Below are positions 8,923-18,692 of a DNA stretch of 64,000 nucleotides, piece by piece; the first letter of the stretch is position 1, and the number at the start of each line of letters is the position of its first letter. The stretch covers positions 1 through 64,000 of the forward strand of contig NZ_PVNP01000204.1 of the NCBI RefSeq assembly GCF_002993365.1, written 5' to 3'. Both the position numbers and the translations under genes were made by a program. Source of the stretch: Marisediminitalea alba (GTDB lineage Bacteria > Pseudomonadota > Gammaproteobacteria > Enterobacterales > Alteromonadaceae). The notes beneath the pieces were generated by a model, which was not told where the DNA came from, did no database searches, and worked only from the letters and a program-made list of their open reading frames with translations.

Positions 8923-9228
8923 CTAACACTTGGGGGACTGGCAATTCCAGCACAGATTAAATTCGGCGTCCTGAGGTTCCTGGCAGGTGCTGCATATCCA
9001 GGCTTCGGCGTTGTTATCTTCTTTAAGAGAAGTTAATACCCGCTCAGCAAACACCAGATCGTCGGCATTAATTAACCACAGTTCCGGTTCCAGATCCTGC
9101 GCCGGCAGTTCGCCCATGGCGCCACTGATAAACTGATTGCGCACCACACAAGGGATCCCCTGTGTGGTGAGTGCATCATAGTATTGCTGAATGACAAATG
9201 GCGTCACCCCTGATTTAAATCGGATCAA
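8923..9228 (-). CDS. DUF2007 domain protein with C-terminal zinc ribbon
   Basis: A 101-residue protein. The N-terminal half (FVIQQYYDALTTQGIPCVVR, ELWLINADDLVFAERVL) matches the DUF2007/'putative signal transducing' fold. The C-terminal CSTC and CWNC pairs form a rubredoxin-like zinc ribbon. No ATG exists in the first 35 codons, so translation probably starts at the TTG at 9228, 3 bases after the pilU stop. That implies translational coupling to pilU; a link to pilus function is only inferred from position. Confidence 0.8.
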   Translation of the reverse strand: MIRFKSGVTPFVIQQYYDALTTQGIPCVVRNQFISGAMGELPAQDLEPELWLINADDLVFAERVLTSLKEDNNAEAWICSTCQEPQDAEFNLCWNCQSPKC

Positions 9229-9231
9229 GGT

Positions 9232-10347
9232 TTAATCCATATCAATGGACACGCCGGATAACGAGCCCAGACCGTCGCTCTGTGGATTATTCGAATCCAG
9301 CTTAACCATCAGGCGCAAATCGTTCGGTGAATCAGCATGATGCAATGCCTGTTCAAGGTTGATTCGTCCGGTTTTATACAAATCAAACAAGGCCATATCA
9401 AAGGTTTGCATGCCCTGCTCCTTACCTTTTTCCATGGCCTCTTTAAGACTGCCAATTTCATTGCGCTGAATAAGGTCCCTAATCAGTGGCGAATTAAGCA
9501 GGATTTCAATGGCTGCTACCCTGCCCTTACCATCCACGGTGGGTACCAGTTGCTGAGCTACAATGGCACGGATATTCAGGCTTAGATCAAAGCGCAGTTT
9601 GTCGTGCTGATCTTTGGGCGCTAAATGCATGATCCGTTCAATGGCCTGGTTAGCATTATTGGCATGCAATGTAGCCACACACAAGTGACCGGTATCGGCA
9701 AACGACATAGCATATTCCATGGTTTCCATAGACCGGATCTCACCAATCAGGATGACATCTGGCGCCTGACGTAATGAGCTTTTCAGGGCATCATCAAAAG
9801 ATTGCGTATCAATGCCTACTTCACGCTGGGTGACCACGCAATTTTTGTGTTCATGCACAAACTCAATAGGGTCTTCTATAGTCAGAATATGGCCATGGGA
9901 ATGGGTATTGCGATGGCCTATTAAGGCCGCCAGTGAGGTAGATTTACCGGTGCCGGTTCCCCCCACAAACAACACCAGCCCTCGTTTAGACATAATAATG
10001 TCTTTAAGGACCGGCGGCAGGCCGAGATCCTCGGCATTGGGAATTTGCGTTACAATCCGCCGAATCACCATACCCGCCTGATCACGTTGCCAGAACGCGC
10101 TACAACGAAAACGACCAATGCCCTCCCGCGCAATAGCAAAGTTACATTCCTTGGTGGTATGAAACTCATCGCGCTGTTTATCACTCATGGCCTCATGGAC
10201 TAAATCCAGCGCGGCCTGTTCGGTTAGCGATGTTTCCATCAGCGGCGTCAGCTTGCCGTTAATCTTGGCGCTTACCGCAAAGCCTGATGTCACAAATAGA
10301 TCAGAGGCATCGCGGTCAACCATATTCTGTAACAGCTGATCAAGCAT
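9232..10347 (-). CDS. pilU: Type IV pilus retraction ATPase accessory, PilU
   Basis: A hexameric ATPase that works with PilT in type IV pilus retraction and twitching motility, at the cytoplasmic base of the pilus. The 371 residues have Walker A GGTGTGKST (near residue 130), the Asp box ILTIEDPIEF, Walker B DVILIGEIR and the His box HLCVATLHANNA. The extended C-terminus beyond the PilT length (ending GLGSLSGVSIDMD) is typical of PilU. It lies 11 bp downstream of pilT. Confidence 0.94.
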   Translation of the reverse strand: MLDQLLQNMVDRDASDLFVTSGFAVSAKINGKLTPLMETSLTEQAALDLVHEAMSDKQRDEFHTTKECNFAIAREGIGRFRCSAFWQRDQAGMVIRRIVTQIPNAEDLGLPPVLKDIIMSKRGLVLFVGGTGTGKSTSLAALIGHRNTHSHGHILTIEDPIEFVHEHKNCVVTQREVGIDTQSFDDALKSSLRQAPDVILIGEIRSMETMEYAMSFADTGHLCVATLHANNANQAIERIMHLAPKDQHDKLRFDLSLNIRAIVAQQLVPTVDGKGRVAAIEILLNSPLIRDLIQRNEIGSLKEAMEKGKEQGMQTFDMALFDLYKTGRINLEQALHHADSPNDLRLMVKLDSNNPQSDGLGSLSGVSIDMD

Positions 10348-10358
10348 GGTAATTCTCC

Positions 10359-11402
10359 TTAAAACCCGGGCCGCTGTTGTTTATCAACCATCTTAGCCAT
10401 GGCATCCTGTTGGGTAATCACGCCGGTAGCCACCAGGCGTTGTAAGCACTGATCCATGGTCTGCATGCCATGGGACTGGCCGGTTTGGATTACCGAGTAC
10501 ATTTGCGGCACTTTATCTTCACGAATTAGGTTACGGATTGCCGGTATGCCCACCATGATTTCATGAGCCGCAACCCGGCCACCGCCAATTTTCTTCAACA
10601 GGGTTTGCGAAATAACGGCACGCAGCGATTCCGACAACATAGAACGTACCATGGCTTTTTCTTCAGCCGGGAACACATCGATGATACGGTCGATGGTTTT
10701 AGGGGCCGAGTTGGTGTGCAGGGTACCAAACACCAGGTGGCCGGTTTCCGCCGCCGAAATGGCCAGACGAATGGTTTCCAAATCCCGTAATTCACCTACC
10801 AGAATCACGTCTGGATCTTCACGCAAAGCAGAACGCAGGGCGTTTGAGAAGCTGTGCGTATCGCGGTGAACTTCCCGCTGGTTAAGTACGCTTAACTTGT
10901 TTTCGTGCACAAATTCGATAGGGTCTTCGATGGTCAGGATGTGCTCGCGCTTGTGCGAGTTAATGTGATCGATCATGGCAGCCAGGGTGGTACTTTTACC
11001 CGAGCCGGTTGCACCGGTAACCAGTACAATTCCCGTGGGCTGGTTGATAATTTCCTTAAAAATGGCGGGCGCGCCTAAATCGTCCAGGGTCAGTACCTTG
11101 CTGGGGATGGTCCGAAGTACAGCCGCGGCGCCGCGGTTCTGAACAAAGGCATTAACCCGGAAGCGAGAAAGGTCTTTTACTTCAAAAGAAAAATCGGTTT
11201 CGAGATTTTCTTCGTATTCCTTACGTTGTTTGTCGTTCATGATTTCATAAACCAGCGCATGCACTTGTTTATGATCGAGCGGGTCAACGTTTAACCGACG
11301 CATTTCGCCATCCACCCGGATAATCGGAGGAAGGCCTGCGGACAAGTGAAGGTCTGATGCGTTATTCTTAACACTAAATGCTAAAAGTTCGGTAATATCC
11401 AC
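10359..11402 (-). CDS. pilT: Type IV pilus retraction ATPase PilT
   Basis: The main motor for pilus retraction. The GTG at 11402 (VDITELLAFSVKNNASDLHLS) is the conserved N-terminus, giving 347 residues; an upstream extension of the frame would read into the divergent yggS. Visible motifs are GATGSGKST (Walker A), ILTIEDPIEFVHE, DVILVGELRD (Walker B), TGHLVFGTLHTNSA and the C-terminal region ending KQQRPGF. It is divergent from yggS with only 38 bp between starts, so the two promoters must overlap the opposing coding regions. Confidence 0.95.
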   Translation of the reverse strand: MDITELLAFSVKNNASDLHLSAGLPPIIRVDGEMRRLNVDPLDHKQVHALVYEIMNDKQRKEYEENLETDFSFEVKDLSRFRVNAFVQNRGAAAVLRTIPSKVLTLDDLGAPAIFKEIINQPTGIVLVTGATGSGKSTTLAAMIDHINSHKREHILTIEDPIEFVHENKLSVLNQREVHRDTHSFSNALRSALREDPDVILVGELRDLETIRLAISAAETGHLVFGTLHTNSAPKTIDRIIDVFPAEEKAMVRSMLSESLRAVISQTLLKKIGGGRVAAHEIMVGIPAIRNLIREDKVPQMYSVIQTGQSHGMQTMDQCLQRLVATGVITQQDAMAKMVDKQQRPGF

Positions 11403-11440
11403 AGCCTGACTTCTCCATAACCTGTAGGTAAGTTGTATTA

Positions 11441-12136
11441 ATGCAAACAATAGCAGATCGACTGATAAACGCACGTCAAGAAATCGATAACGCCATAGCG
11501 TCTGCTAACCGTAATCCTCATTCTGTTAGATTACTGGCGGTTAGCAAGACCAAACCCGTATCAGATATCGAGCTAGCGTATGAAGCGGGACAACGATTGT
11601 TTGGTGAGAACTACATTCAGGAAGGCGTCGATAAAATTCAGACGCTTGAGCACTTGTCAGACATTGAATGGCACATGATTGGCCCCATACAATCAAATAA
11701 GACGAAAATTGTGGCTGAACATTTTGACTGGGTGCAGAGCATCGATCGTCTGAAAATTGCCAGACGACTTAACGACCAGCGCCCTGAGGGTATGCCACCA
11801 TTAAACGTGTGTATTCAGCTCAATATAGAGCAGGAAACCACCAAGTCCGGCATTATTCCGGGCGAGCTGCCGGCACTGGTGCAAGAAATAATTAATCTTC
11901 CGCGGTTATGCTTACGGGGATTAATGGCAATTCCGGCAGCCGATGTAACACCACAAGCTCAGCATCAGACGCTCGCTGCACTGCAATCGTTGTATAATGA
12001 TGTGGCAGCGCAGGTCGATACCGTGGATACCCTTTCTGTAGGGATGAGCGGTGATATGTGCGAAGCTATCGCCTATGGTTCAACCATGGTACGAATTGGC
12101 ACCGCTATTTTTGGTGCCCGACAACAGCAAAATTAA
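11441..12136 (+). CDS. yggS: YggS family pyridoxal phosphate homeostasis protein
   Basis: A PLP-binding TIM-barrel protein of 231 residues that keeps pyridoxal phosphate and amino-acid pools balanced; no enzyme reaction is firmly established. The PLP lysine lies in LLAVSKTKPVSDI. Other signatures are FGENYIQEGVDKI, WHMIGPIQSNK and LSVGMSGDMCEAI. It starts a yggS-proC-yggT-DUF4426 operon with 9-14 bp gaps. Confidence 0.95.
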   Translation: MQTIADRLINARQEIDNAIASANRNPHSVRLLAVSKTKPVSDIELAYEAGQRLFGENYIQEGVDKIQTLEHLSDIEWHMIGPIQSNKTKIVAEHFDWVQSIDRLKIARRLNDQRPEGMPPLNVCIQLNIEQETTKSGIIPGELPALVQEIINLPRLCLRGLMAIPAADVTPQAQHQTLAALQSLYNDVAAQVDTVDTLSVGMSGDMCEAIAYGSTMVRIGTAIFGARQQQN

Positions 12137-12145
12137 AGGAGACTC

Positions 12146-12967
12146 ATGCAACATCGTAAACTTGCATTTATTGGCGCGGGAAATATGACCCGTAGTATCG
12201 TTGCCGGACTGGTCGCGTCTGGTTATCCCAAAGAGGCCATCATTGCCAGTAACCGTTCTCGGCCAAAACTCGACGCCTTACAGGAAGAACGGGGCATTAA
12301 TGTTACCCAATCCAACGACGAAGCCTGCCAGTTTGCCGATGCCATTGTGTTATCCGTAAAACCGCAAATGATGGCGGATGTGTGCGCGGCGATGCAGCAA
12401 AATACCGATTTTGCCGGCAAACTTTTTGTTTCCATCGCAGCAGGCCTGCCGGTGGCCCGGTTACAGGAAATGCTCGGTGGTGAGTATCCGGTAGTACGGG
12501 TAATGCCCAACACGCCAAGTTTACTGGGCAAAGGGATGTCGGGACTGTATGCCGACGACAGTGTGGAGCAAGCAGACCGCGATTACGTTGCCGATGTAAT
12601 GGGCGCCGTAGGTAAAACTCTGTGGGTTGAAAAAGAAGACGACATCAATGGCGTTATTGCTGCTGCCGGCAGCAGTCCTGCCTATTTCTTCTTATTTTTA
12701 CAGGCCATGCAGGAAGAGTGTATGGCGCAGGGATTTTCTCAGGCCGACGCCCGAGTATTAGTGCAACAGGCAATGCTGGGCGCAGCCGAAATGGTATGCG
12801 AAAACCCACAGTTGGAGCTCAGCGAGCTGCGTGCTCAGGTCACATCGAAGGGAGGCACTACTGCCGCTGCATGTAATTCGTTAATCGACAGCGATTTGCA
12901 GGGCATTGTTGCCAAGGCAATGCAGTCCGCCGTTGCGCGGGCTGAAGAAATGGCTACTTTATTTTAG
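12146..12967 (+). CDS. proC: Pyrroline-5-carboxylate reductase
   Basis: The last step of proline synthesis: reduction of 1-pyrroline-5-carboxylate with NAD(P)H. The 273 residues begin with the Rossmann motif FIGAGNMTRSI. The active-site and dimer region is visible in RVMPNTPSLLGKGMSGL and in the C-terminal VTSKGGTTAAACNSL. An AAAGGAGA ribosome site precedes the ATG. It sits between yggS and yggT, the standard order. Confidence 0.96.
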   Translation: MQHRKLAFIGAGNMTRSIVAGLVASGYPKEAIIASNRSRPKLDALQEERGINVTQSNDEACQFADAIVLSVKPQMMADVCAAMQQNTDFAGKLFVSIAAGLPVARLQEMLGGEYPVVRVMPNTPSLLGKGMSGLYADDSVEQADRDYVADVMGAVGKTLWVEKEDDINGVIAAAGSSPAYFFLFLQAMQEECMAQGFSQADARVLVQQAMLGAAEMVCENPQLELSELRAQVTSKGGTTAAACNSLIDSDLQGIVAKAMQSAVARAEEMATLF

Positions 12968-12980
12968 ATAGGAACATTCA

Positions 12981-13520
12981 ATGAGCGCTTCGGTTTTTCT
13001 GATCACCACGATATTTAACCTTTATCTGATGGTGGTGTTATTGCGGCTTTGGTTACAGATGGCGAGGGCTGACTTTTACAATCCGTTTAGTCAGTTTGTG
13101 GTTAAAGCCACGCATCCGATTGTTGGTCCGTTGCGACGGATTATTCCGTCCATTGGTACCTTTGATGTGGCCACCCTGGTGCTGGCGATTCTGGTCGCGA
13201 TGGCGAAGTACCTGGTGCTCAACCTGCTGTTTGGTGGCAACATTAATCCCGTGGGCCTGGTGATCATTTCATTACTGGATGTGGTCAAAGAGTTTCTCAC
13301 CCTGGTATTCTGGGTGCTTATCTTACGTGCCGTACTGAGCTGGGTTTCTCAGGGACGTAATCCCATCGAATACGTCATGCAACAACTCACAGAGCCGTTT
13401 CTGGCCCCTATCCGGCGCATTATTCCGCCGATTGGCGGACTCGACTTATCGGTACTGATTGCCATTATAGCCCTGCAGGCGTTACAGCTGGTACTGCGTG
13501 ATTACTTACCTTATTACTAA
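12981..13520 (+). CDS. yggT: YggT family integral membrane protein
   Basis: A 179-residue membrane protein with two copies of the YggT repeat, each with the signature P(I/F)xxPxRRIIPxIGxxD (PIVGPLRRIIPSIGTFD and PFLAPIRRIIPPIGGLD). Four or more hydrophobic segments are present. In other bacteria the family is linked to osmotic tolerance and septum-associated proteins; the role here is not known. It is 13 bp after proC. Confidence 0.93.
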   Translation: MSASVFLITTIFNLYLMVVLLRLWLQMARADFYNPFSQFVVKATHPIVGPLRRIIPSIGTFDVATLVLAILVAMAKYLVLNLLFGGNINPVGLVIISLLDVVKEFLTLVFWVLILRAVLSWVSQGRNPIEYVMQQLTEPFLAPIRRIIPPIGGLDLSVLIAIIALQALQLVLRDYLPYY

Positions 13521-13533
13521 GCAGAGGTGAACT

Positions 13534-13971
13534 ATGGGTCGACTCCGCGTTTTTTATAAACTGTTATTTGCGCTCCTGTTACTGCCGTTGGCATTTACTG
13601 CCAGCGCCGAACAAAAAGAGCAGCTGGGGGACTGGGACGTTCATTACATTGTAGTCAACTCGACGTTTTTTAGTCCCCAAATCGCCCGTCAGTACGGCGT
13701 AGTCCGCAGTAAGTACAACGCGCTGGTAAATATATCTGTGCTTAACAGCGACACTCAGCAAGCACAAACAGTGAGTATGCAGGGCACGGCAACCAACCTG
13801 CTTGGCACCGAAAAAAAACTTAACTTTAAAAAAGTTCAGGAAGGTGAAGCGATTTACTACCTGGCCGTGTTTAGCTTTCGCCATGAAGAAACTTACCGCT
13901 TTAATATCGAGATCCGCCGGGGTAACACGGTAGAAAATCTTAAATTTCAGCAGAAGATGTACGTGGACTAA
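13534..13971 (+). CDS. DUF4426 domain secreted protein
   Basis: A 145-residue protein with an N-terminal signal peptide cut near TASA-EQ. The mature part (LGDWDVHYIVVNSTFFSP, ARQYGVVRSKYNALVNISV) matches DUF4426, a small periplasmic beta protein of unknown function that often follows yggT in gammaproteobacteria. It is the last gene of the yggS operon and is followed by a long hairpin. Confidence 0.85.
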   Translation: MGRLRVFYKLLFALLLLPLAFTASAEQKEQLGDWDVHYIVVNSTFFSPQIARQYGVVRSKYNALVNISVLNSDTQQAQTVSMQGTATNLLGTEKKLNFKKVQEGEAIYYLAVFSFRHEETYRFNIEIRRGNTVENLKFQQKMYVD

Positions 13972-13982
13972 TCCTTAGCAGG

Positions 13983-14014
13983 TACCCCGGCACGGTAATT
14001 CCGTTGCCGGGGTA
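13983..14014 (+). terminator. Strong hairpin after the yggS operon
   Basis: A perfect 10-bp stem (TACCCCGGCA / TGCCGGGGTA) lies just past the DUF4426 stop, but has no T-run after it. It may be a weak or factor-assisted terminator or an mRNA 3'-end stabiliser. Confidence 0.5.
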
Positions 14015-14060
14015 GCTAAATGCAGACTCAATGTCAGCAACCCGTAACGGAGAAACCAGG

Positions 14061-15125
14061 GTGACGCGCCCAATACGGCATAAACTATCAGCCACAGCAA
14101 AACAGGCACATAACGGTTTCTTATATAGCCTGAAATCACTTTTTACTATTAATCCCATTCCCCGTCCGTTATCGCTAATCGCTCTCTGCTCTTTTTGCAT
14201 GGCTTTGCCACTGTTACTTGGCGTACTCAGTGACAACCTGGAAGCTGGCCTTACAGCTTGTATTGGTGCGCTTCTGGGATTGTACAGCCCCTCTTTTACC
14301 CCTGGCTACCGGGCCCGTGCGCTGCTGAAAATGATAATTCCATTTGGCGCTTCGTTTACCCTCGGGCTTATAACTGCTCGCTATTTACCCGCCTCAGCTT
14401 TTTTCCTTGGGCTGGTTGCGCTGATAGCGATCTACCTTGCCTTGTATAAAAAGATGCGCCCACCGGCCGGGTTCTTTTTCATTATGGTGTGCTGTCTGAG
14501 CAAAACCCATCATGTACCAACAGACCATATTCCTGTCATTGCCAGCGCTTTTTTTGCCGGTAGCCTGATGGTAACGATTGCCGTTTGGCTTCACGACCGC
14601 ATAATGGTGAAAGACAAACCGAAACAAGTCACCGACCCGGCACAACCACTCTGGCAACCTGCCGCATTCGTAAAAGCGCTGGTCGCCGGAATAACCGTTG
14701 GCGGCAGTTATTATCTGGCCAGCCTGGGTGGTATTGATAATCCGTACTGGGTACCCATTACAGTTGCTGCCATCTTGCAAGGCCAACGGATGACCGAGTT
14801 CTGGCAACGCTCTTTGCACCGGGCCACGGGCACGGCGCTGGGCATGTTACTTGCCGCTGGTATTTTTGCCCTGTCTCCTTCGCCGCTGGTACTGATCCTG
14901 CTGTTGTTTGTGCTGGCGTTTACTATCGAAATGCTGATCACCAAAAATTATGCACTGGCGTGTATTTTCATTACGCCATTAACCGTTATCCTTGCCCACA
15001 CTGCGCCGATTGGTTACAGCGCTCAAACGCTTATCATTGCCCGTATGACAGATGTATTAATTGGCGTTGCTTTTGCTCTGTTGGCCGGGGTAATACTCAA
15101 ACTTCTGCCGGTAGAAAACCGCTGA
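14061..15125 (+). CDS. FUSC family inner-membrane transporter
   Basis: An aromatic-acid-exporter-like FUSC protein of 354 residues with about ten hydrophobic segments in two halves. The second half carries the FUSC motif NPYWVPITVAAILQG followed by RATGTALGMLLAAG. I prefer the GTG at 14061 because GGAG lies 8 bases upstream; an in-frame ATG at 14031 has no ribosome site. Unlike AaeB-type pumps it lacks a long cytoplasmic domain. The substrate is unknown and no membrane-fusion partner is adjacent. Confidence 0.8.
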   Translation: MTRPIRHKLSATAKQAHNGFLYSLKSLFTINPIPRPLSLIALCSFCMALPLLLGVLSDNLEAGLTACIGALLGLYSPSFTPGYRARALLKMIIPFGASFTLGLITARYLPASAFFLGLVALIAIYLALYKKMRPPAGFFFIMVCCLSKTHHVPTDHIPVIASAFFAGSLMVTIAVWLHDRIMVKDKPKQVTDPAQPLWQPAAFVKALVAGITVGGSYYLASLGGIDNPYWVPITVAAILQGQRMTEFWQRSLHRATGTALGMLLAAGIFALSPSPLVLILLLFVLAFTIEMLITKNYALACIFITPLTVILAHTAPIGYSAQTLIIARMTDVLIGVAFALLAGVILKLLPVENR

Positions 15126-15229
15126 GCGGTATCTTTCAGACTACCAAATTGCTTGTTTTAAGTGCCCTATCCATTACACTTTTGCTGGAAGAATAATCCT
15201 CTACATCAATAATAACGACGGAACTCACA

Positions 15230-17521
15230 TTGAAAAAGTTAACGCAATCCCTGATCACAGGCGTTGGTTTGCTTGCTCTGTTTGGCTGTGCCCCGAGCGG
15301 GCAACAAAACGCTGAGCCTGCCCCAACCTTATCTCTCGAACGCATTTATACTGATAAAGAATTTAACAGTGAACGTGCGCCCTATTTTCGCTGGCTGGAT
15401 GATGGCAGCGGCTACACAGTGCCCGAAGCGCGCAGTAAAAATACTCAGCAAACTGATGATGACAGCCACGGCGTAACCGGCAATGACATCGTTTTTTATC
15501 AGCCTGATGGCAGCGGCCGCAAGGTGCTGGTAACTGTAGAACAGCTCACTCCTGAAGGCGCAGATGACGCCCTGAGTATTGAAAACTACCAATGGTCCGA
15601 AGACGGCAAATGGGCTCTGATTTTTACTAACGGGCAAAAGGTCTGGCGGCACCGCACCCGAGGTGACTACTGGGTGTTGAACCTGGAGTCTGACTCACTC
15701 TACCAACTCGGTGGCGAGACACCCAAAGAAACGAGCCTGATGTTCGCCAAGTTCAGCCCTGACAGCCAGAAAGTGGCCTATGTACAGGACAACAATATCT
15801 ATGTGGAAACCCTGGGTAGCAAAAACGTCACCGCGCTTACTACCGATGGCAGCGATACCATTATCAATGGTAATTTCGACTGGGTATATGAAGAAGAGTT
15901 TTCAATTACCGATGGTTTTCGCTGGAGTCCTGATAGTAAAGCAATAGCTTACTGGCAGCTTGATCAATCCGGTGTTGAATACTTTACCATGATCAACAAT
16001 ACCGACTCGCTTTACCCAACCCTCACGCGTTTTCCCTACCCCAAGGCTGGTGAGCAAAACTCAGCAGTAAAGGTGGGTGTGGTGTCACTTGCTGACCAAC
16101 AAACTCACTGGGCACCGCTCTCCGGCGACAATCGCGACCGCTATGTGCCACGCATCAGTTGGGCAGGTACCGGCGAGGAAGTGCTGATTCAGGATGTTAA
16201 TCGTCCACAAAATACCAATGTACTGCGGTTGTTTAACTGGCAGGAAAATACCCTGAAAACCATCTATACCGATCAGGATGATGCCTTCCTTGAGTGGTAT
16301 TATGCGGCTGAGTGGCAAGAAGATGGCAGTCATTTTGTGTTCCACAGTGAGCGTGACGGCTGGCGGCATCTGTACCGGATTTCCCGGGATGGCAAGTCAA
16401 TTATCGATCTGACCCCCGGTGACTATGATATCGTGGATTTGATCACGATTAATGAAGCCACTAACAGTATTTACTTCACCGCTTCACCGGATGCACCAGA
16501 ACAGCGCTTTTTGTTTAAAGGTTCATTGGATGGCACTACCCCGGTTGAACAGCTGACACCGGCAAAATTTACCGGCAATAACCGCTATTACATGTCAAAA
16601 GATGCCAGCTATGCCATGCATACCCACAGCCGGTTTAATCAACCAGCCAGTAGCCAGATCATCAAAACAGCGGGTCATGAGCCTATCACCCAACTGACCA
16701 CCAATGAGGAACTAAAAGCGCAATTGGCCAAAGAATCTCTGCCACAACACAAGTTTTTCCGGGTTGAAGCCAGAGATGGTGTACCGCTGGACGGCTGGAT
16801 TATGTTCCCGCCAGATATGGCCCCTGAAAAGAAGTATCCGATTATTTTTTACGTTTATGGCGAACCCTGGGGCTCTACCGTTCAGGATAGCTGGGGTGGT
16901 AGCGGCTATTTGTGGAATAGTATGATGGCGCAGAAGGGCTTTATCATGGTATCGGTAGATAATCGCGGCACCCGCGCCCCGAAAGGCCGGGACTGGCGCA
17001 AATCGATTTACAAGAAAATAGGCAGTATCACGGTGCGCGATCAGGCCGATGCCCTGGACGCCATGGCGGTCCGTTGGCCGCAAATAGACACCAGCCGGGT
17101 TGGTGTATGGGGCCATTCCGGTGGCGGTAGCTCAACCCTTAACCTGTTGTTCAGACACCCAGACAAATTCCATGTTGGGGTAGCCCAGGCACCAGTGGCT
17201 GATATCCGCTATTACGATACCATCTACCAGGAACGCTACGCCGGTAATCCTAAAAACGATCCGGGCAGTTACACGCAGACATCGCCCATCACCTTTGCCA
17301 AAGACTTACAGGGCGAGCTGCTACTGGTGCACGGTACCGGCGATGATAACGTTCACTATCAGGGCACGGAGGCATTAATTAACGAGCTGGTGAAACACAA
17401 TAAACAGTTTGAGTTTATGTCCTACCCCAACCGCAGCCACCGCATTAGTGAAGGCGACGGTACCACGTTGCACCTGCAAACAATGAAAACCAACTTCTTC
17501 CTTGAGCACCTGCAACCTTAA
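15230..17521 (+). CDS. Dipeptidyl peptidase IV-like S9 family lipoprotein
   Basis: A secreted peptidase of 763 residues removing N-terminal dipeptides, probably used for scavenging peptides. It starts at a TTG (no ATG nearby; GGA 8 bases upstream) and has a lipoprotein signal ending LFGC (Cys20). Residues about 60-480 form the DPP4 beta-propeller (FDWVYEEEFSI holds the substrate-binding EE pair). The hydrolase domain has GHSGGGS with Ser630, Asp705/706 in GTGDDNVH and His737 in NRSHRI. It has its own terminator, shared with yaaA. Confidence 0.9.
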   Translation: MKKLTQSLITGVGLLALFGCAPSGQQNAEPAPTLSLERIYTDKEFNSERAPYFRWLDDGSGYTVPEARSKNTQQTDDDSHGVTGNDIVFYQPDGSGRKVLVTVEQLTPEGADDALSIENYQWSEDGKWALIFTNGQKVWRHRTRGDYWVLNLESDSLYQLGGETPKETSLMFAKFSPDSQKVAYVQDNNIYVETLGSKNVTALTTDGSDTIINGNFDWVYEEEFSITDGFRWSPDSKAIAYWQLDQSGVEYFTMINNTDSLYPTLTRFPYPKAGEQNSAVKVGVVSLADQQTHWAPLSGDNRDRYVPRISWAGTGEEVLIQDVNRPQNTNVLRLFNWQENTLKTIYTDQDDAFLEWYYAAEWQEDGSHFVFHSERDGWRHLYRISRDGKSIIDLTPGDYDIVDLITINEATNSIYFTASPDAPEQRFLFKGSLDGTTPVEQLTPAKFTGNNRYYMSKDASYAMHTHSRFNQPASSQIIKTAGHEPITQLTTNEELKAQLAKESLPQHKFFRVEARDGVPLDGWIMFPPDMAPEKKYPIIFYVYGEPWGSTVQDSWGGSGYLWNSMMAQKGFIMVSVDNRGTRAPKGRDWRKSIYKKIGSITVRDQADALDAMAVRWPQIDTSRVGVWGHSGGGSSTLNLLFRHPDKFHVGVAQAPVADIRYYDTIYQERYAGNPKNDPGSYTQTSPITFAKDLQGELLLVHGTGDDNVHYQGTEALINELVKHNKQFEFMSYPNRSHRISEGDGTTLHLQTMKTNFFLEHLQP

Positions 17522-17546
17522 GCAGCGCTCAGCACAGCAAACATAA

Positions 17547-17580
17547 AAAACGCAGCATGGCATCACGCCTGCTGCGTTTT
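17547..17580. terminator. Bidirectional terminator between the S9 peptidase and yaaA
   Basis: A perfect 11-bp stem (AAAACGCAGCA / TGCTGCGTTTT) with a 12-base loop, A-rich on one side and T-rich on the other, between two convergent genes. Confidence 0.9.
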
Positions 17581-17598
17581 CTTAGCTTAACGCATGCG

Positions 17599-18372
17599 CT
17601 ACTGCTCTTCGCGTAAAAACACCAGCTCCGTCGTTGTACTTTGCTCTTCACTATAATAATAACCGGCCGTATCAAAGGCTTTCAGACCGTCTACATCCTT
17701 AACCTGATGTTGGATAATATAGCGGGCCATCAGTCCCCGTGCCTTTTTGGCGAAGAAGCTGATAATTTTGTACTGACCGTTTTTCTTGTCTTTAAACACG
17801 GGCGTGATGATCATGCCATCAAGCGCTGCTTTCTTAACAGACTTGAAGTATTCGTTCGACGCCAGGTTAATCAGCACATTATCACCCTGAGCTTCGAGCG
17901 CCTCATTAAGCACTTTGGTAATTCTGTTGTCCCAGTATTCATACAGGTTTTTACCGCGGGAGTTCTCCAGCTTAGTGCCCATTTCCAACCGGTAAGCCTG
18001 CATCAGGTCCAGCGGTCGCAAAACACCATAAAGGCCCGAAAGGATCCGCAGATGCTGCTGGGCGTAAGCGATATCTTCATCACTTAAACTCTGGGCATCA
18101 AGGCCAGTGTACACATCACCGTTGAACGCAAACAGTGCCTGGCGCGCATTGTCGTCGGTAAACGGCACGCTGAACTCAGCAAAACGGTTGGCATTCAGGG
18201 TCGCCAGTTTGTCACTGATCTTCATCAGTGAACCAAGTTGAGCAGGGCTTAATTCCTTACATTCTTCGGCGAGCGTCGAGGCATCATCCAACAGCTCAGG
18301 CTGGGTATATTCGCTAACCGGAACAGAGGACTCGTAATCTAAATTTTTGGCTGGGGATACAACAACTAACAT
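17599..18372 (-). CDS. yaaA: Peroxide stress protein YaaA (DUF328)
   Basis: A 257-residue DNA-binding protein that limits free iron and oxidative damage in E. coli. Family signatures: [12 protein letters not shown] at the N-terminus, [30 protein letters not shown] and [24 protein letters not shown] lies 4-7 bases before the ATG. No OxyR site was identified by eye. It stands alone between two convergent or divergent neighbours. Confidence 0.95.
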   Translation of the reverse strand: MLVVVSPAKNLDYESSVPVSEYTQPELLDDASTLAEECKELSPAQLGSLMKISDKLATLNANRFAEFSVPFTDDNARQALFAFNGDVYTGLDAQSLSDEDIAYAQQHLRILSGLYGVLRPLDLMQAYRLEMGTKLENSRGKNLYEYWDNRITKVLNEALEAQGDNVLINLASNEYFKSVKKAALDGMIITPVFKDKKNGQYKIISFFAKKARGLMARYIIQHQVKDVDGLKAFDTAGYYYSEEQSTTTELVFLREEQ

Positions 18373-18692
18373 GCTTTCTCCTATTTCTTTACCGGAGAGT
18401 ATACCACTGTTAATTACGTCAATCAGGCACTAAAAATCGATTAGCAGGTTCAATAAAATGGGTCAGAACAAACCGCAAAACGGGTTTTACCCACACCGGT
18501 GCTTATGAAAACTGTACAGCGCTTTATTTTAAAGCGATAGCGCACCGTCAGCGGTTAACCTCAACCGAAGATTGTTATACACTGAGTAAAACACGTCATA
18601 AAAATTCAAGACGGCACCCTACAGCAAATTTAACCGGCCCGTACCATCTGTACTGATGGCACGGCCACCACTTATTCAGGATATAACAGACT
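18373..18692. other. Divergent intergenic region yaaA / talB
   Basis: The 320 bp between the yaaA and talB starts have no coding potential in any frame. A short inverted repeat around GGTTTT/AAACGGG is present near 18470-18490. I see no confident -35/-10 pair. It must hold the promoters of both genes. Confidence 0.4.
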
